NCBI GenBank assembly: GCA_948567375.1 | Contig: OX419760.1 | Span: 2,108,001 to 2,172,000 of the forward strand | Direction: 5' to 3' | Length of the DNA stretch: 64,000 nt | Origin: Lunularia cruciata | Lineage: Eukaryota > Streptophyta > Marchantiopsida > Lunulariales > Lunulariaceae | Shown: one piece after another, positions 23,064 through 49,500 of the stretch | Position numbering within the stretch: the first letter of the stretch is position 1 | Layout of the letters: the number at the start of each line of letters is the position of its first letter | Notes under the pieces: generated by a model | What the model was told of the DNA's origin: nothing | What the model saw: only the letters and a program-made list of their open reading frames with translations | The model's database searches: none | Program-made: the position numbers and the translations under genes

Positions 23064-23542
23064 TTGGTATACGAGAACAGAAGCCGTTCCCAGAACGGGT
23101 TATCCAGAACTCATGAAGTGTAAATGATCGATAAGCAATATGTACATGAATCACAATGCTAGAGTAGTGTGAAATCCCTAAGGTAGAATGCATTGAATGT
23201 AAACCTGCAACAAAAACATAACTGAAACAAATTGAGTAACCAATGGCATACGGCTAGAGTCGGGTAGGACACGAGAGGGCGAAGCAGGAAGCAGTCAAAG
23301 AGCGCAGGCTAAAATACTAGGGAGGGAATTAGCTGGGGAATGGAGGAGTGGAACAAAACAAGAGTTCTCGGATGCTGTTTCTGCAGAAACGGGTCAAAGT
23401 GTTAAAAGATAACGAGAGCGAAGCGTACGAGGACAGGATATAGAGTATATCATAACCAGCGCTATGGACGCTAAACAGCTAAGGGCGCTATGGATGTTGG
23501 AGTCCTGAGACGCTAAGCAGCTAAGGGAAGCAGAAGCGTCCT

Positions 23543-23545
<3 letters not shown>
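23064..23545 (+). repeat. S-family dispersed repeat ending in an AT microsatellite
   Basis: It begins attggtatacgagaacag, followed by a conserved short hairpin ccgttcccagaacggg, then ttatccagaactcatgaa. It shares most of its length with 32429-33010 (for example agggagggaattagctgggg and aacgagagcgaagcg). The 3' end runs into (TA)n. No coding capacity; it resembles a non-autonomous retroposon. Confidence 0.8.

Positions 23546-23600
<55 letters not shown>
23546..23600. repeat. (TA)n microsatellite
   Basis: About 27 TA dinucleotides directly after the S-family copy. Confidence 0.95.
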
Positions 23601-23604
<4 letters not shown>

Positions 23605-24440
23605 GTTGCCCTCAATACTCCTTTACGGGGCAACTTCATTGCTTACAAGGCACGTCCCAATGCTTACGAAAACAAATATTGATTTGAGTAGCTCACGCCT
23701 TTCTTCCTGTGGGTATATCCTATGAGTATGGACCAATGAAACATTCTAAGACTTCCAACAGGGTCGCAAACAATTTGTTAGCTGCTCAAGACTATATATC
23801 CCTTTGTTGAGAAAAAAATCAGTCTGTGTTAGGAGTTTGTGATGAGTTGCATCAGGATGGCAGGGAGATGTGTGTTGAACTGCGCATCTAGCATATCTAA
23901 TGCTAATGAGTTGCTAGCCACAATACAATATTATCGACCCCTGATCCAATCATGAACCTTTGTTTTCTTTGCTTGCCTTCGGCCCAAGACGGCGTCAGAG
24001 ACAGTAAATTGAAATAAGACTCTTATTAGATGTATAAGAAACTTACCATTCGCAAGATTCATTGTATGGTAGGGCTGATTCTATACTATCTAGAGTTGCC
24101 AATACATTCAACGAAATAATTACAATTCAAACTCACGGATCAGAATAAGCTCGAGCACAATCATGTGAGAGAAGATGCACAGTCCGCTCCAAGCATTGCC
24201 AAATCAAAATCAAATTCGAGTGGAGGTTCGACTTCATACGATTCAAATTACAAGATATCTTACACGAATAAATTTCCGGAATCTCCTCTGTCTCTGGCAA
24301 ATTGCAACACATTCTCCCAAAAGTGGTGTCCTGACCTGAATCGACGATTCCATCAACTCCTGAACTTCGATTTCGGTAGGGTCACCGGTTTTTGATCTCA
24401 CTGAGCACTTATCTCGCAGATATACACCTGTTCTATACTT
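23601..24440. other. No recognisable gene; region downstream of the ankyrin gene
   Basis: No domain is seen on either strand. The part next to 24452 is presumably the 3' untranslated region of the ankyrin gene. Confidence 0.4.
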
Positions 24441-24451
24441 ACGCACATGAT

Positions 24452-25051
24452 CTAGGCCCGACTCGCCGCCCACAATGTAAGAAAGTCGACCATCTCATCT
24501 CCTCCCCATTCTTGCGCATAATCAAACGCTGTGCCTTTGTCCAAGCTTTCTGCATGAAGATCAGCACCGGAATCGAGAAGCGTTCTAGCTATGTCGATAT
24601 TGCCTTTCAAACAAGCCATCTGCAGAGGAGTGTTCCCACTATCGTTCCTTACTTCTATGTTTGCACCAGCTTTTATCAGACTCTGGACGACCGCGTTATG
24701 CCCATAGAAGCAAGCTAAATGGAGCGCAGTCCACCCTGCCCTGTTAGCACTGGGAGAATCAACATTCACCACGTTCCCCCCCAGCAACTCGTCTACAACC
24801 TTCAGGTTCCCTCCTTTCGCTGCATCTTTGAGAATCTCATTTTGATCGAAGTGATCTATACTAGTACAGCACCTGACCTGTCCAGCCGCTTTAACTGGCT
24901 TCGAAGATTTTGCTAGTTTACCTTTGAGATTTAGACTCTGCGAAAACCGAACGACTATAGTGGAAGAACTCGCAAGCTTGCAGTGAGGCGACGACGATGC
25001 GACAATGGTCGTGGCTAATCCGCTATGCGCAGCAATCACTTGGGTTGCCAT
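24452..25051 (-). CDS. Ankyrin-repeat protein, probably plastid-targeted
   Basis: An intact, intronless 199-codon reading frame starts at an ATG at 25051 and ends in TAG. The first 60 or so residues are rich in Ser, Ala, Lys and Val with almost no acidic residues, typical of a chloroplast transit peptide. Then come ankyrin repeats at about residues 71-102, 106-137 (GWTALHLACFYGHNAVVQSL), 139-170 (GNTPLQMACLKGNIDIARTL) and a degenerate one at 172-195 ending DEMVDFLTLW. Ankyrin repeats are protein-binding scaffolds, so no enzymatic role is suggested. Plastid location is inferred from composition only. The single-exon structure contrasts with the heavily split neighbour at 27-40 kb. Confidence 0.9.
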   Translation of the reverse strand: MATQVIAAHSGLATTIVASSSPHCKLASSSTIVVRFSQSLNLKGKLAKSSKPVKAAGQVRCCTSIDHFDQNEILKDAAKGGNLKVVDELLGGNVVNVDSPSANRAGWTALHLACFYGHNAVVQSLIKAGANIEVRNDSGNTPLQMACLKGNIDIARTLLDSGADLHAESLDKGTAFDYAQEWGGDEMVDFLTLWAASRA

Positions 25052-25239
25052 GGCCTGCGCTGGATTCTACCTCAGCTCGCGTTAACACGGATTCGACTCG
25101 TGGAGAACGAAACAATCTCACTTTCAGTCTGGAGGTCTGCAGAGAATCTTCCTTCCTGAATTCTTCATTACAGTGCTCGCTGTTCCTCAGGCGAGTGTGA
25201 GCTCTTCCACTGTAACGCTCATGCTGCACTTTGGACTGA

Positions 25240-27100
25240 ATTCAAAGCTCCATCTTATCCATAACCGGTGGCAGACGTCCTTCCTGAACTATTTACAGTA
25301 ATTAGTCACTCCAGCATCTCTGTTGACTACTTGTGCTCTCCTCCTGGAAGTCGGAGCTGCTCATATAAAGACAACCCACTAATCAAAGACTTAGCGAATT
25401 GCAAGATCTAGACTCTATTGTAGTGGCAGGTTCAACTGTATGCTAACTTCGTTACTACGCCCGATGAGATTCTCTACCACTGAGGCAGCAAATCATTGCT
25501 TAAAGATTTATGTTCTGATTTGTAATGCATCAATATTGATCAAGATAATTCAGAACAGTGCCGCAGATGGATGTTGGGTGTAATGATGTGTTTGTGGGTT
25601 GTTCTCTACGAGCTTATAGGCCACAGCAGTTCTATTTCCTTTGCTCTGGTTACTCGTAGCTTATTTTATGAGATTTATCCAACATACATATGAACAACCA
25701 CATGTGAAACCATAGTCTCTCGTACAAGTGAAGGGGTATGTATGTTACTATAGACCTACAGTAGTGACAAAACAGGAGGAACCCATGAGAGACAAAGATT
25801 CAGATGTTAGGAGGTTAAGATATTCAAGCCTCCAAGGAAAGGGTGGTTGACGTATTGTCACTCCTCTAAGGGAACCCTGGTTGGTATGGACGATACAGTT
25901 TGTCCTTGAAGGGATAGCTGAATCATCGGAATGCAGTCAAGTAGAACTGTTATGGTACGTGGAATAATATGCCCAGGTAGGTACCTTCTGTAGCATTCAG
26001 CAACTTGTATGAACATAGCAATCTATACAAGGTGAAATCTGCCACAAGACCAGCCAGCCTACTACTATGGACTATACTTAAGCTCTTGGTGGAGTTCAGC
26101 AAGACACCCCGTGATTATAAATATATTGTTTCTTTCTTTTCTCGTATGGCGGTTCCAGGCGAGTATTCTTCAATATCGTAACTTCTTGGTCGTATTCTTC
26201 CTTATAATGAATAAATTTCCTTTCTTCACCGACTTTCACTGTTAAAATCATGAATTAAGGCTACGACTTGCTGGGGTGGGACATAGAGAGGTTCAAGATT
26301 TCGTGCGCAACACGCTCTTATGAACACGTGAGGTTGATCTTATCCTTCTCTTCCGAGACAGCGTGCCTGCACACCAGCAAGAAACGTGAGGTAGAGTTTA
26401 TTGGAGTTTAACAGGGGCCTCTGTAAACCTTTATGTAGATTTTCATAGAAGTGTGGTGTTTCAATCTTACTGTGTTGTTTACACGATTTAGAACGGGTAC
26501 ACATTAGAAGTGGGATACTAGAAGTCGGTCGCGTGTTATCCATTCGGTTTGGGAAGGTTCTACTGAGCAGTTATTAAGGTGGCTGCTGCTTTACCCCTTG
26601 TTATACCTTTGATTGCCCACGATCAGGGTAACTATTATAATTGTTGTTGACTGCTGCCGAAACTTTTCCCACCACCAATATTGCGCCAGTGTTGGCCCAC
26701 GTTTGCCAATGTTTAAGGTTTGTATTTTGCATTTGTGGCAAATATGCCACAATCCAGTTGAAAAGTGTCCACTTCCACGCACACTTCCACATGGTCTTGA
26801 AATTGTTTTGTGTTTTAACAGTGTTTTGTGTTTTGATATTTGACAGTAGTTTTCATTGATTGTTTGAGTAGTTTGAAAATGAATGAAAATTCTTGTGAGA
26901 AACCATATTTTGGACATACCATCTGTCGATAATCCCACCTATTCACGAAGGAAGAAATCACCGCCCCAATTCTAGACAAAGAGTCAAGAAAAGCCTGTCT
27001 TTTGGGGGAAGATCAAGCAAAGTGCGGTGTGTGCTTGCCCAGTTGCAGCAGTTCAGACGAATCTGAGTACATGACTCTGCTTCCTTATTTACATTATGTT
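25240..27100. other. No recognisable gene
   Basis: The part near 25050-25240 is probably the ankyrin gene's 5' untranslated and promoter region. Around 26690-26860 there are internal short repeats (tttgccaatgttt, gttttgtgtttt twice), but no domain or terminal structure that identifies an element. Confidence 0.45.
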
Positions 27101-27154
27101 GAAGCGCCTCATGATCAAGAAAAGCAGCAAATTCTTTCAGATTTCGCGCAGTAA

Positions 27155-40013
<12,859 letters not shown>

Positions 40014-40129
40014 AAAGTAGAGAACTGCTTGAAGGAAACAAAGTACCCCGACAAAGACGAGCGGCAAATCCCATCTAATTCTTCACAGGAGCGCTTTCTC
40101 CCGCAAGAATTCTCTTTCACAAGAATCTT

Positions 40130-43100
40130 TCACAAACTCTTTCACAAGAATTTCTTGTATGGTTACGGAAATGCAATTACCTTCCCAAGAAGGACTCTAC
40201 GGATCGTCCGTTTTGAGCTCTCATTTTGAAGGATAGCTGCTCTCTCTCAAAATTCCTGATGGACTTGTCGAGAAAAGAATTCCCCTGTTTGGTCCAAATA
40301 AAGGGGTTGTAAATATGTCAAATACACGTAGGTAACCAGCGTCACTGCGAGCCTGACGATGGATCTCAAGACTGTATGAACAGGATGCTAACATTCTAGT
40401 GGAGTCCAAAATTGAGCTGAGGAAATCAAGTCCCACGTTCAAATCAACTTTGGAACAGAATTGCAAGAACTTGCCGCCTTTGCCAGTGCATCTCCGGCAA
40501 CATTGTGATGCTCATATGATTGTATGATATGTGGCAAGGAACAACAACTCAAATATCTCGAGTTAATCACAGAGGACTTTCGTCTTCAACGGAAACTCCT
40601 CAATCAAAGACCAGATGGCGGGCATGGAGGGTGAACCTCATCATAACCAACCTGTATCCTGAGTGTACGTGTAATGTGATGGGGCGGTATATCGCATGCG
40701 CACGCTAAGGAAACTCAACAATTTGAATTCAAGTGGTCTACGAAGCGGACTTGGTGTTACGCTTTGTTTGTACTGTGAAGAAGAACTATCTGAATTATGA
40801 TTTTCTGTATGCTTGTTCGCATGCTTCAAGCATACCTCTGTCTCCTGTCGTAATTTACTCGAACAAATTGCGTACAAGTAGCATACAACTTACCCTTGCA
40901 GTCAGCGAGTATCACCCATTACAACGATTAAAATAGGCAAGCTCTATTGAAGTCCATGGGCACAGTTTGAGTGAGTAGGACAACGGATGAGCTCTCCCAG
41001 CAGTTCATATAAACGCATCTGGGCGACAGATAACACGAAAGAATGTTGCTCGTTGTTCGAACTGCGGTGAAGACCTCATATTTCTGAGCTAATTCTTCTT
41101 GTTTGAATTTGATGACAATGCACTGAGAATGAACCGTCAGATGTCAGATTGGAGTCCGTCCCATCGAATCCTCGGGATCAAGACTCAAACCGAGAAACAC
41201 GAGTACCGAGACCTTCTCACATCTTACAACTTTCGTGATCTCTTTGAGACTCAACCACATATTACAGGTGTGGAGGTTCTACAGGCTGGGGTGCAGCAAC
41301 TAACTCCAAAACTCTCTGTTCTTCCATTCATGGCCCGATTTAGACCAGGGCTGATTTGCTCAGCCTAGAGTAACCACCTACCACGGGCAAATTTGAATCC
41401 ATGTACAAAATGGAAGAAAACATCACCACTGGTGAAGAATTTGTTATTAGTGCCCTCTTCGTCCTCCATTCCCCTTTGTAATTCCACGTGCCGAGGGTAT
41501 ATATGGCTTCTCTATCTCTCCTGGTCAGCCAAGTGTATCGGTATACCTGAAACATGGCGTATTGGGCTTCTAAATTGTTTCCCTGTTTATGGCCGAACTC
41601 TTCTACTGTTCAAACTCGCGTAAATTTATCGTTCCTACTGTTCACTCATCCTATCTTAGAAGTACTTACTCCCTTCGTCCTAAACCATTACCACAAGAAG
41701 TTGCGAACTTTATGTCACTGTGATAACAAGCCTTGGTAGTCGATCATCGGCGAAGTCCACTTGTTTCTTGCCCCGCCATTCCTTACGGAGATTTTAAAAT
41801 GACGTCCGGACAATCCTCCGGGCATACCGCTCCATCAAGACAGCTGTCCGTAGTTGTTCAAGTGCTAAAATATATGTGAAAGGTATAAACAACCTCAACT
41901 CCAGTCACTCTGCTAAGTATTCCCAAAAGCTCCTGTGATACGGTCTCGATAACACAACCCGTTCTGCCTACTCCGCAATTTATTGGTCTAATCTACTCAG
42001 AAGCTCGTCATCGGTCCATTTCGCGAACTTCTTCCACCTTCACCATCGAAGTTGGGCTTGTACATTGAAGAGATACTGTGACAATCTGATCAATAATCCT
42101 TAATTAACCCGGGCTTATCAGCACAAATCCGAAAGGGTGTTCTTCTCGAAGTCACTGAGGAAATGTCGAACCCTTCAAGCGACATACCTGCTTCACTATT
42201 CTGCCCAAATTAATCTAAGGAATTGTTAATGCATTCTCACTCGTTAACGGAAAGTCAAAGCATACATGAAGGTCTGTAAGTACATAACCAGCAGGGTTAA
42301 GACTTTATGTCTAGGGTAACCATCCTGTAACCAACAGCTTGGTAGTTTGGCATAGTTCAGAGCAGACATCTCTCTTCTTGTGATCCAACTGGAACGAATC
42401 CAAAGTGATCAAGTAGATGGTGAATATCTGAACCTACTCCCACCAAGTTTCCGGAGATCTTGGCAATTCATCCACTCCACGCATATTTAGCGGTGTGGCA
42501 GGCGCACTTACTGTGAAGCGGCTAGTGAAGGAAAACAAACAGTACTTCAGTCTCTCCTGTCGTAGTGTTTGTCAAATTACCTACTCATCCTGAACGCAAA
42601 CGAACTTTCGTCGTTCTCTCCGGATATGCGGCATCGTTACGTGAGCTTCTGGGCATGGCATGCAACGACTTCGATGGTCTGAGAAGGAATCAAACTTTGC
42701 AGTCTCGACCTTATCTTGCTGGGTTCCATGTGATGTCAGCTAAACCTCCGCATCCTGCTCTCGGTATCGGCATTTACTTCAAAGATACAATTAAGGTAAA
42801 AATTACGTTACTTTAGGATTCCAGAAGTATTAGCCGCATGGCTGAACCGTGTGTAGTGAACCTGAAACTACAACGTAAGTCGCGAATGTTTGTGCCATTG
42901 TCTTCATAACTTGAAGCTAAGGCCCGAGCAGCAGTTTAGGTTAGGGTTTAACCTCCCTGTGCATGCTTCACAAGGAGGTAAATCTACAGTAGGCTCGACA
43001 GCTTTAACGAGAAGAAAACGATATCATTCTTTACTGGACGGGCAGTTCAGTCATCCTTTCTGTTTCAGGAGTGTAAGATTTGAGAGCCTCGAGGGTTTAT

Positions 43101-44500
43101 AACCGAATCCGTTGCCCAGCAAGTTGGTAGCAAGGTCTTACACTGCTTAACAGCTCGATGGTCCAAGAACCGAAGCTGCAAAGTCCGACATTCGTAAACA
43201 ATATTTTACTTGCGTATGCGAACTCTCGGGGGCATCAACAAACGGAGATAAGACTGGCAGCATGGGACAATAAACTGACATTGAACAGAATAAGAGACGA
43301 ATTTGATCATAAGTGGTTGGCACCTGATGCAGAACTGAAGTTCCAAAAAGTATACCATATATGTCTTCGGAGTGGCTCCTAAAAGCAGAACAATGAGACA
43401 AGCTTACACTAACACGAGTTAATCTCAACAGGAGGATGGAGTTGCTTCCAGAATCCTCATTGCCAAAATGGCTCTAGAGTTCGTGACTAATGCCCGCGCT
43501 TTATAGACACACAACACATACTGGACTGGCAGAGTCGCTCTTCAATCAAGTGGTACAAATGTCTCTAGGCACGAGAACACAATCAAAGTTTAACTTTGTG
43601 CTGGCTTTCAGCTATCTGGGGCTCTGGATCGCCTGCTGCAGTGCTCTCCAGTTATAGCACCGTCAGAGATTAAAACAAAATAGAATCCTTGCAACACCGT
43701 AACAATATTAAGAGCTGAGAAAAGCTACCGAAAGCGAAAAAGGACCACACTTTTGACAGCAGTGAAGCCATGTCGCTGCATCCTCAAGTTACAGTCCCTG
43801 TACCAGCAAACTTTCAACATCTAGTAACCCAATCATATTACAAATGAAGCCGGAGACTAGAGTTGTGCAAAGAGCAACCGCACAATGACACCAACATTAG
43901 CAAGCGAAACCACCCCTAACAGTGCCTTGTCTTAAAATCCCAGAGCGGGCTACTGCGGGGATGTACAACGAAACGGCAGTTGTACTAGGCTTCCGCATAG
44001 TACTCCGTCCAATTTCGTTAAGAGTTAGTGCTTAAGCGAGCAGAAGACTACTATTCAAAATACTATGGAGAACGAACGTCCAATGTTTGCTTGTGTTCAT
44101 CATCCTTGAGTGGGTTCCTTTGACTGTGCACATGCATTACGGATTTTTAAGATGAGATGAAGATAACTCTCACTAGAATCATGCATGATTGGTTCAAGAA
44201 TGAATAAGCGTGCATAAGAAGAACGCAGCAATAGTTACTTTACGGACAAGCGTTAGAAGGGCTTTATTTCAAAAAGGATCCTTAGACCAGATGCCAAAAG
44301 TCTTCGGCAGTTCCACATCAAGAAATTTCGAGCATGCATCGGTCCCAAAGGCTTTAAGACCGTGGCGTACACAAAGACGTCACAAATCAGAATCCGTTTC
44401 TTAAAGCCATGCCTACAGGCTAAACATGACATAAAAACATAAAAATTTGAAGGACAATCTAAATTTCTCACCAAAGCCCAGTAACGCTTGTACACGTCAC
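40130..44500. other. No gene resolved; may hide 5' exons of the ABC transporter
   Basis: Many short open stretches occur on both strands, none with a recognisable domain. A minus-strand stretch at 40221-40466 is close to the tentative first ABC exon but has no hydrophobic membrane pattern strong enough to claim it. The final short exon of the gene at 44608-46550 should also lie in this region. Confidence 0.4.
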
Positions 44501-44607
44501 AGTGGGGCATACACACTACATCGTCTATATGTTACAATGAACTGATCGCAAGCGCGCCACCTTTGTTAGCACTCTCTAAGGAACGAGCAAAACACCTAAG
44601 AACTTAC

Positions 44608-46550
44608 TAAAAGGTCGTCTAAATACAAGTTTAGAAGATATCGGCCAGTGGATTGAACATCCAATCTCTTCTGGCTCGGTTGATACTTTCCCCTCCGTAG
44701 TTGGTATCGGTATGTCACCCCTGAAACAATGTACGGCTCGCCCTTTACAACCACGGTCTCTCCACACTGAGTATTCTGTGGGAGAGAAATACCAGGTTAG
44801 CGAGAGTGAAATCATGTCAAGAGAATGAAATAGGAATGCATCTCTTTACTTTACTAGCGATTGAATTCAGTCGTATAACATCTAACTATTGAGGCTACAA
44901 CAGGCATAGGATGATGTGTAAGGTGAAGTAAGTATGCAAGTAGTTTGCAAGTAGCTTTAATATGAGCGGAAAGCTAAGCAAACCTTCTGCGTTCCATGAA
45001 CGAGATAGCAAGACATCCCTCGTGGTAAAGTGTTCCTTGGACAAAGGAAACTTGAGTTAAGGCAGAGAGGTGAGATAACCCATCTACGTTCGAGGACTAA
45101 GATGACAAAAGACATACCTCGTGAAAGTATGTTCCTTGGTGATGGATATAATTTTACTTGGTTTCACATACAAGCCAGCTAACCTCAAAACTAACCCATT
45201 TAACACGTGATTGGACAATTCATAACAATATTCCTACTATAGTAGGGCACTACTGGTTGAACGTGATCCAGCCCACTTTCAGCAAAAGGTCGACAGAGTT
45301 AGTAACTAGAGAGCCCTATGGCCACATCAGTTCCTAGACAGACAAGAACAGTTCATTAGACGGACTGACAATCGCATACAGTGTGCCTGCAAGCAGACAC
45401 GGCATTTGCTTCTCTGCAATCTTGTCCTCTAGAATGCGTATACAGCAAAGGACATCCACAAGTCCGACAAGGGCATGAACTTACCGGAGGAAAATACTGT
45501 ACTCCTAATTGCTTCGGGGGTGGAGTGATAACAGTCACATGGTAAGGCAAATTTTCCTTGTCTCCTTTCTCCCTTCTCCGGCAGATAACTCTCAAAAATT
45601 TTGGCTGCAAAAATACAAGGAAGCAAAGCTGGTTCTGGTAAAAAATTCTTCATGAACCGACGTCTTACATAGTGGTCCTGAAGAAAGCAAATATCACGTA
45701 AAACATCTAAGATCGCTCACGGTCGAAATCGGCTCATCAGAGGAGCTAACATGAATTCTTTTTAGATTAGCAACAATTGATAGCGATCTAGTCATGAACA
45801 TGTAAAGAATAAGTTAGTGTATGACAAAATTGGGCACGTCTTTAGCAGGTAACATTCCCAAGTGGAACCCTCATGTCCATGACCTCCTTCCAGATCATGC
45901 TTCCAGATCATCTCTAGATTATGTTTTCTGAAACTACCGAAGCCGAGTTGGTTAGGTATGGCTTGACTCTCTTAACATTGGGACAAGAAGGCGAAGCAGA
46001 TAAGCTTTCTCGCGCCAAGTCTTCTTGAGTGTCTGTCTGGCCATCAAAAATTAGCCTTGGTGCCCTGTGGTATGCAGTTCTTGGGTGGTAAGCCGGAGGT
46101 CCTGGAACACTCTGCAGGCCTTTTAACTTCACTCGGGCATGTGGAGGAAGTCTGGAAGTTAGGGAGACACACAACACTCCGAAACACAGAAGCTAAATTT
46201 CGTAGTGGGTTGCAAATACTCCTCGGCGATACCTGAGTTCGATGGGCCACACCTTTAAGAGTGGATTTGTCAACCAAAAATGGATGACGACTTCCATGTA
46301 TGCGTGAAGATGGATTGACAAGCTGACCGGAATTGGCTACAAATGCTCAGAAAGACATAGTAACAACCTTACATGAAATTGGAATCTCATTCAACATCGT
46401 CCAATTACTTCCATATATTTCATGACGCTCAACTGCATAAGGACGATAAGGTGAGGGAGTCAAAGCAGAAACCGTGGGACGGATGGTAGAGACTAAGTTA
46501 CTCCCATCAGTTCCACGATTAGCTGCTCCCATCTGTCCCCCGGTTGTCAT
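44608..46550 (-). CDS. Conserved plant protein, probably plastid-targeted; function not known to me
   Basis: Two exons are certain from phase and conservation. 45604-45485 encodes 40 residues with YHVTVITPPPKQLGVQYFPP, and 44775-44608 encodes 56 residues with NTQCGETVVVKGEPYIVSG, YRYQLRRGKY and RLDVQSTGRYLLNLYLDDLL. The latter ends at a gtaagt donor, so a short last exon remains to be found downstream. I recall this arrangement from plant proteins but cannot put a reliable name to it. The likely start is the ATG at 46550, after an in-frame stop, giving a Thr/Ser/Pro-rich, transit-like N-terminus to about 46369. The middle exons between 46324 and 45938 are uncertain. The best candidates are 46324-46241 and a piece with GPPAYHPRTAYHRAPRLIFD. 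Confidence 0.7.
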
Positions 46551-46559
46551 TCCTATCCA

Positions 46560-49500
46560 GTGATATCGTCGCTAGCATTAGAGACCCCTTCCACTCGCAT
46601 CGATGACAAACTAGATCAAACAGGGGAAAGAGTCATACAGAGGAGGACGCTTCAGTTGAAGATATCGCTGGTGATGCACTGCTCAGGGAAAAGCTCGAAG
46701 AAGAGCAGAATCTCCGAGCTTGATGCCAAGAGCTGCAAATGGCCATTGACTGCCTAAGCTGATTCGTCAAAGTACTCCCACTTCAATTCCCGAGTGCTGT
46801 AACGCGTCTCGATCCCTTATTCTTCCCACCTCCTCCTCATGCTCTCCGAACTCCACGTTCTAAACCCCTTCCTGATTCTATTCCTACTTTCACCTCAGTT
46901 CATCGCTCGGTGCACTGCCCCTGCACTCGTGGTGAGAAAAGAATCTGAAAAGATCTCGGAACCTTGCGAGAGTTGAATTATGGAGTGATGAAGGGGAGAA
47001 TCCCGATGTGGTCCGATCTCAGACTAACTACTGGTGGGTCCAAAGCCACATGTCCAGAAACCCGAACTCCTCTCTCTTGTACACAACTTTATTGAAGTCC
47101 CCGCAAATCTTTATCTCAATGGAGAGTACATTGATGGCAGAGTACTTTGTATGCCGCAAGATGAGAACGATGGACGGGATGCTTAAGGTTATGAATCAAT
47201 GAAATGGCTAACCACACAACGTGTTGATGTGTTACTCGGAGGTACTTAGCAGGATTCTCTCGAGGGGAGACGAGAGACTATGGATAGGTACTCCTTTTAA
47301 GATACTTTCAAGATGCCTTATTCAAAGTAGTATTGCTCAATGACTATAGCAGGCAAAGTCTGAAAATCATATGCACATAGTTCAATATCTTGATATATTT
47401 GGAAAGTGTAATGTTCATCTTTCATATCTCATTTGACCTATAAAATAAATTTTGGGATGGGATGGCCAGTTCTCAATTTCATAGCTCGTAAATATTTCGT
47501 CCCTTTTTTAGGAAATCAGATACAATCGTTTGTTTATTTGTCTCTATTCCGATAAAATGATACATCCTGTATATGTACCTGAAGGATCAAGATCACATTT
47601 GAAAAATATGCATATTATGGTTGGTGTTGATTTAGCCTTGGATCGAACCTTAGCCAACCAAAGGTGATGTTGTAGTTGGAAATATAATACGTCTAAATGG
47701 GTTTTAATAATTTAAGGGAGCCCTGTCAGGAGATACCTTCACTCAATCTTGTGATAGTTTTTTCTTTAATCTCAAGAATTAAATTTTCTTTCTCTACCTT
47801 TACTTTAATGCTCAAATTGAACTTAGAAATAGAACGGAGCCTCTATATGTTTCATTTGGCTTTCTAGACTAATAATTTGCGTATGTATACACCGTAAACT
47901 ATTTGAATGTGAGAATTTGAGTTGAATTGAGGAAAAGCTTTTCCGAGTAATCGAGCTACAGTCATGAACTACCTACATTATGTTCATAATCGATTTGTTT
48001 TAATGCTATCCAAGTTGTTATAGTGTCTCCCGACCGGTTCCCTATTTTATTTCAATGTTGCATTGTCATACTAAGGATCCTCGACAATGTCCTGTTTGCT
48101 TACATAGAGATATTACAGTTCTATATATTTAGATTTCAATCCTACAAGGTTAACGATTTTTCATTTCTTGACAGGATTGGACTATTCTGATCAAGTTGTT
48201 CATAAAGTAGTCAAGATCTTCACTCAAATCCTAAAAGGGCAAACATTTTCCACCTATTGGTAGGATTGAAATATTTTATCAAAATGTTCTATAGTAGTTA
48301 AGATCTTTCTCCAATCTTAAAAGGTCAAACATTCTTCATTTATTGACCGGATTGGATTATTTTCTGATCAAGTTGTTCTTAAAGTTCTCCGGTTTTGGTA
48401 AAAGTATATTAGGTAGTCTAAAATAATTCATCCAATTTTTGATACTAGAAAGTACTCAAAATTACAAGTTGGTAATTTCATCTACTATTTAGAATTTAAG
48501 TATCTTTCAAGACCTTTTTTCAAAACTTAATGATCTAATAAAATAACTTTGTAACTTTCCTCTTAATTAGAGAAATCAAAATATGAGGGAACTTAACTAA
48601 AGATTATATCACTTTGTTCATCAATAAGTTAAAGCTCCTTTTCTATACAAAGAAAATTTTAGCTTATCTTACATATATATATATATATATAGAGAGAGAT
48701 AAAATTAAAATTCCTTTTTCATCTTCTAACATGCAAATATGCTCTATTTAGTCCTTGGGTCTTTTCTTCTTGTTTTCTTTACTTTCTTCTTAGATTTTGG
48801 TTTTCTATAAAGAGTACACCCACTCCACTTAGTCATGGTTTATATATTTATATATTTTTCATGATATGGCATGATATTCACAAAAAAAATATTCATATTT
48901 GTTGATATTAAAAGCTCACTAATTCATCTTTGATATTCAATTTGTTAGTTCATACACATATATCCAACTTTTATTTTGAGATAGAACTTTCAAATAATAA
49001 GAAAAATCCTTAGCATATTATACAAAATTTCATGAATTATATTTTATAAGTCTATGTCTTTAGCAAAACTTCTGAAAATTCTTTTAGATGATTTAATTTG
49101 ATAAATTATAATATCCCAATAACCATTCAAACTAAGTTCCTTTTGAGATTTGATTGCGCTCCAGAAAAACAAGTTAGATAAGGTCTACAAGTTTTATGGT
49201 ACATTGCTTTATACCTGTGTTATAGTAATACTTATCATCCCTTTTTACCATTTGAATTATTATGTGTTTACTATATTATATTATTTATTGCATGATAAGA
49301 ACAAGAAAGAATGTACAAGTAAGAATATACAGTCTTCCTCCATTAATTTATACCTTGGGTAAATAGGTAATCCTATAAGTTAATGGAGATTGTGAATTAG
49401 TGGAATCCCCCCTTAACTTATAAGTTATGGACTATAAGTTAACGATTTAACAGAAGGAGAATGTAAAACCTTATGGGTACTCACGACAACCTGGTATTGA

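Noticed and set aside
23394-23639. Open frame with alternating Ile-Tyr residues
   Set aside because: It only translates the TA microsatellite at 23546-23600; the same applies to 32246-32428.
24997-25229. Short plus- and minus-strand open frames around the ankyrin gene start
   Set aside because: They overlap the gene's start and 5' untranslated region and show no conserved pattern.
40221-40466. First exon of the ABC transporter with a TMD0 domain
   Set aside because: The translation lacks clear hydrophobic helices and I could not join it in phase to the exon near 40013.
42565-42816. 83-codon plus-strand open frame
   Set aside because: No motif, transit peptide or splice context that would support a gene.
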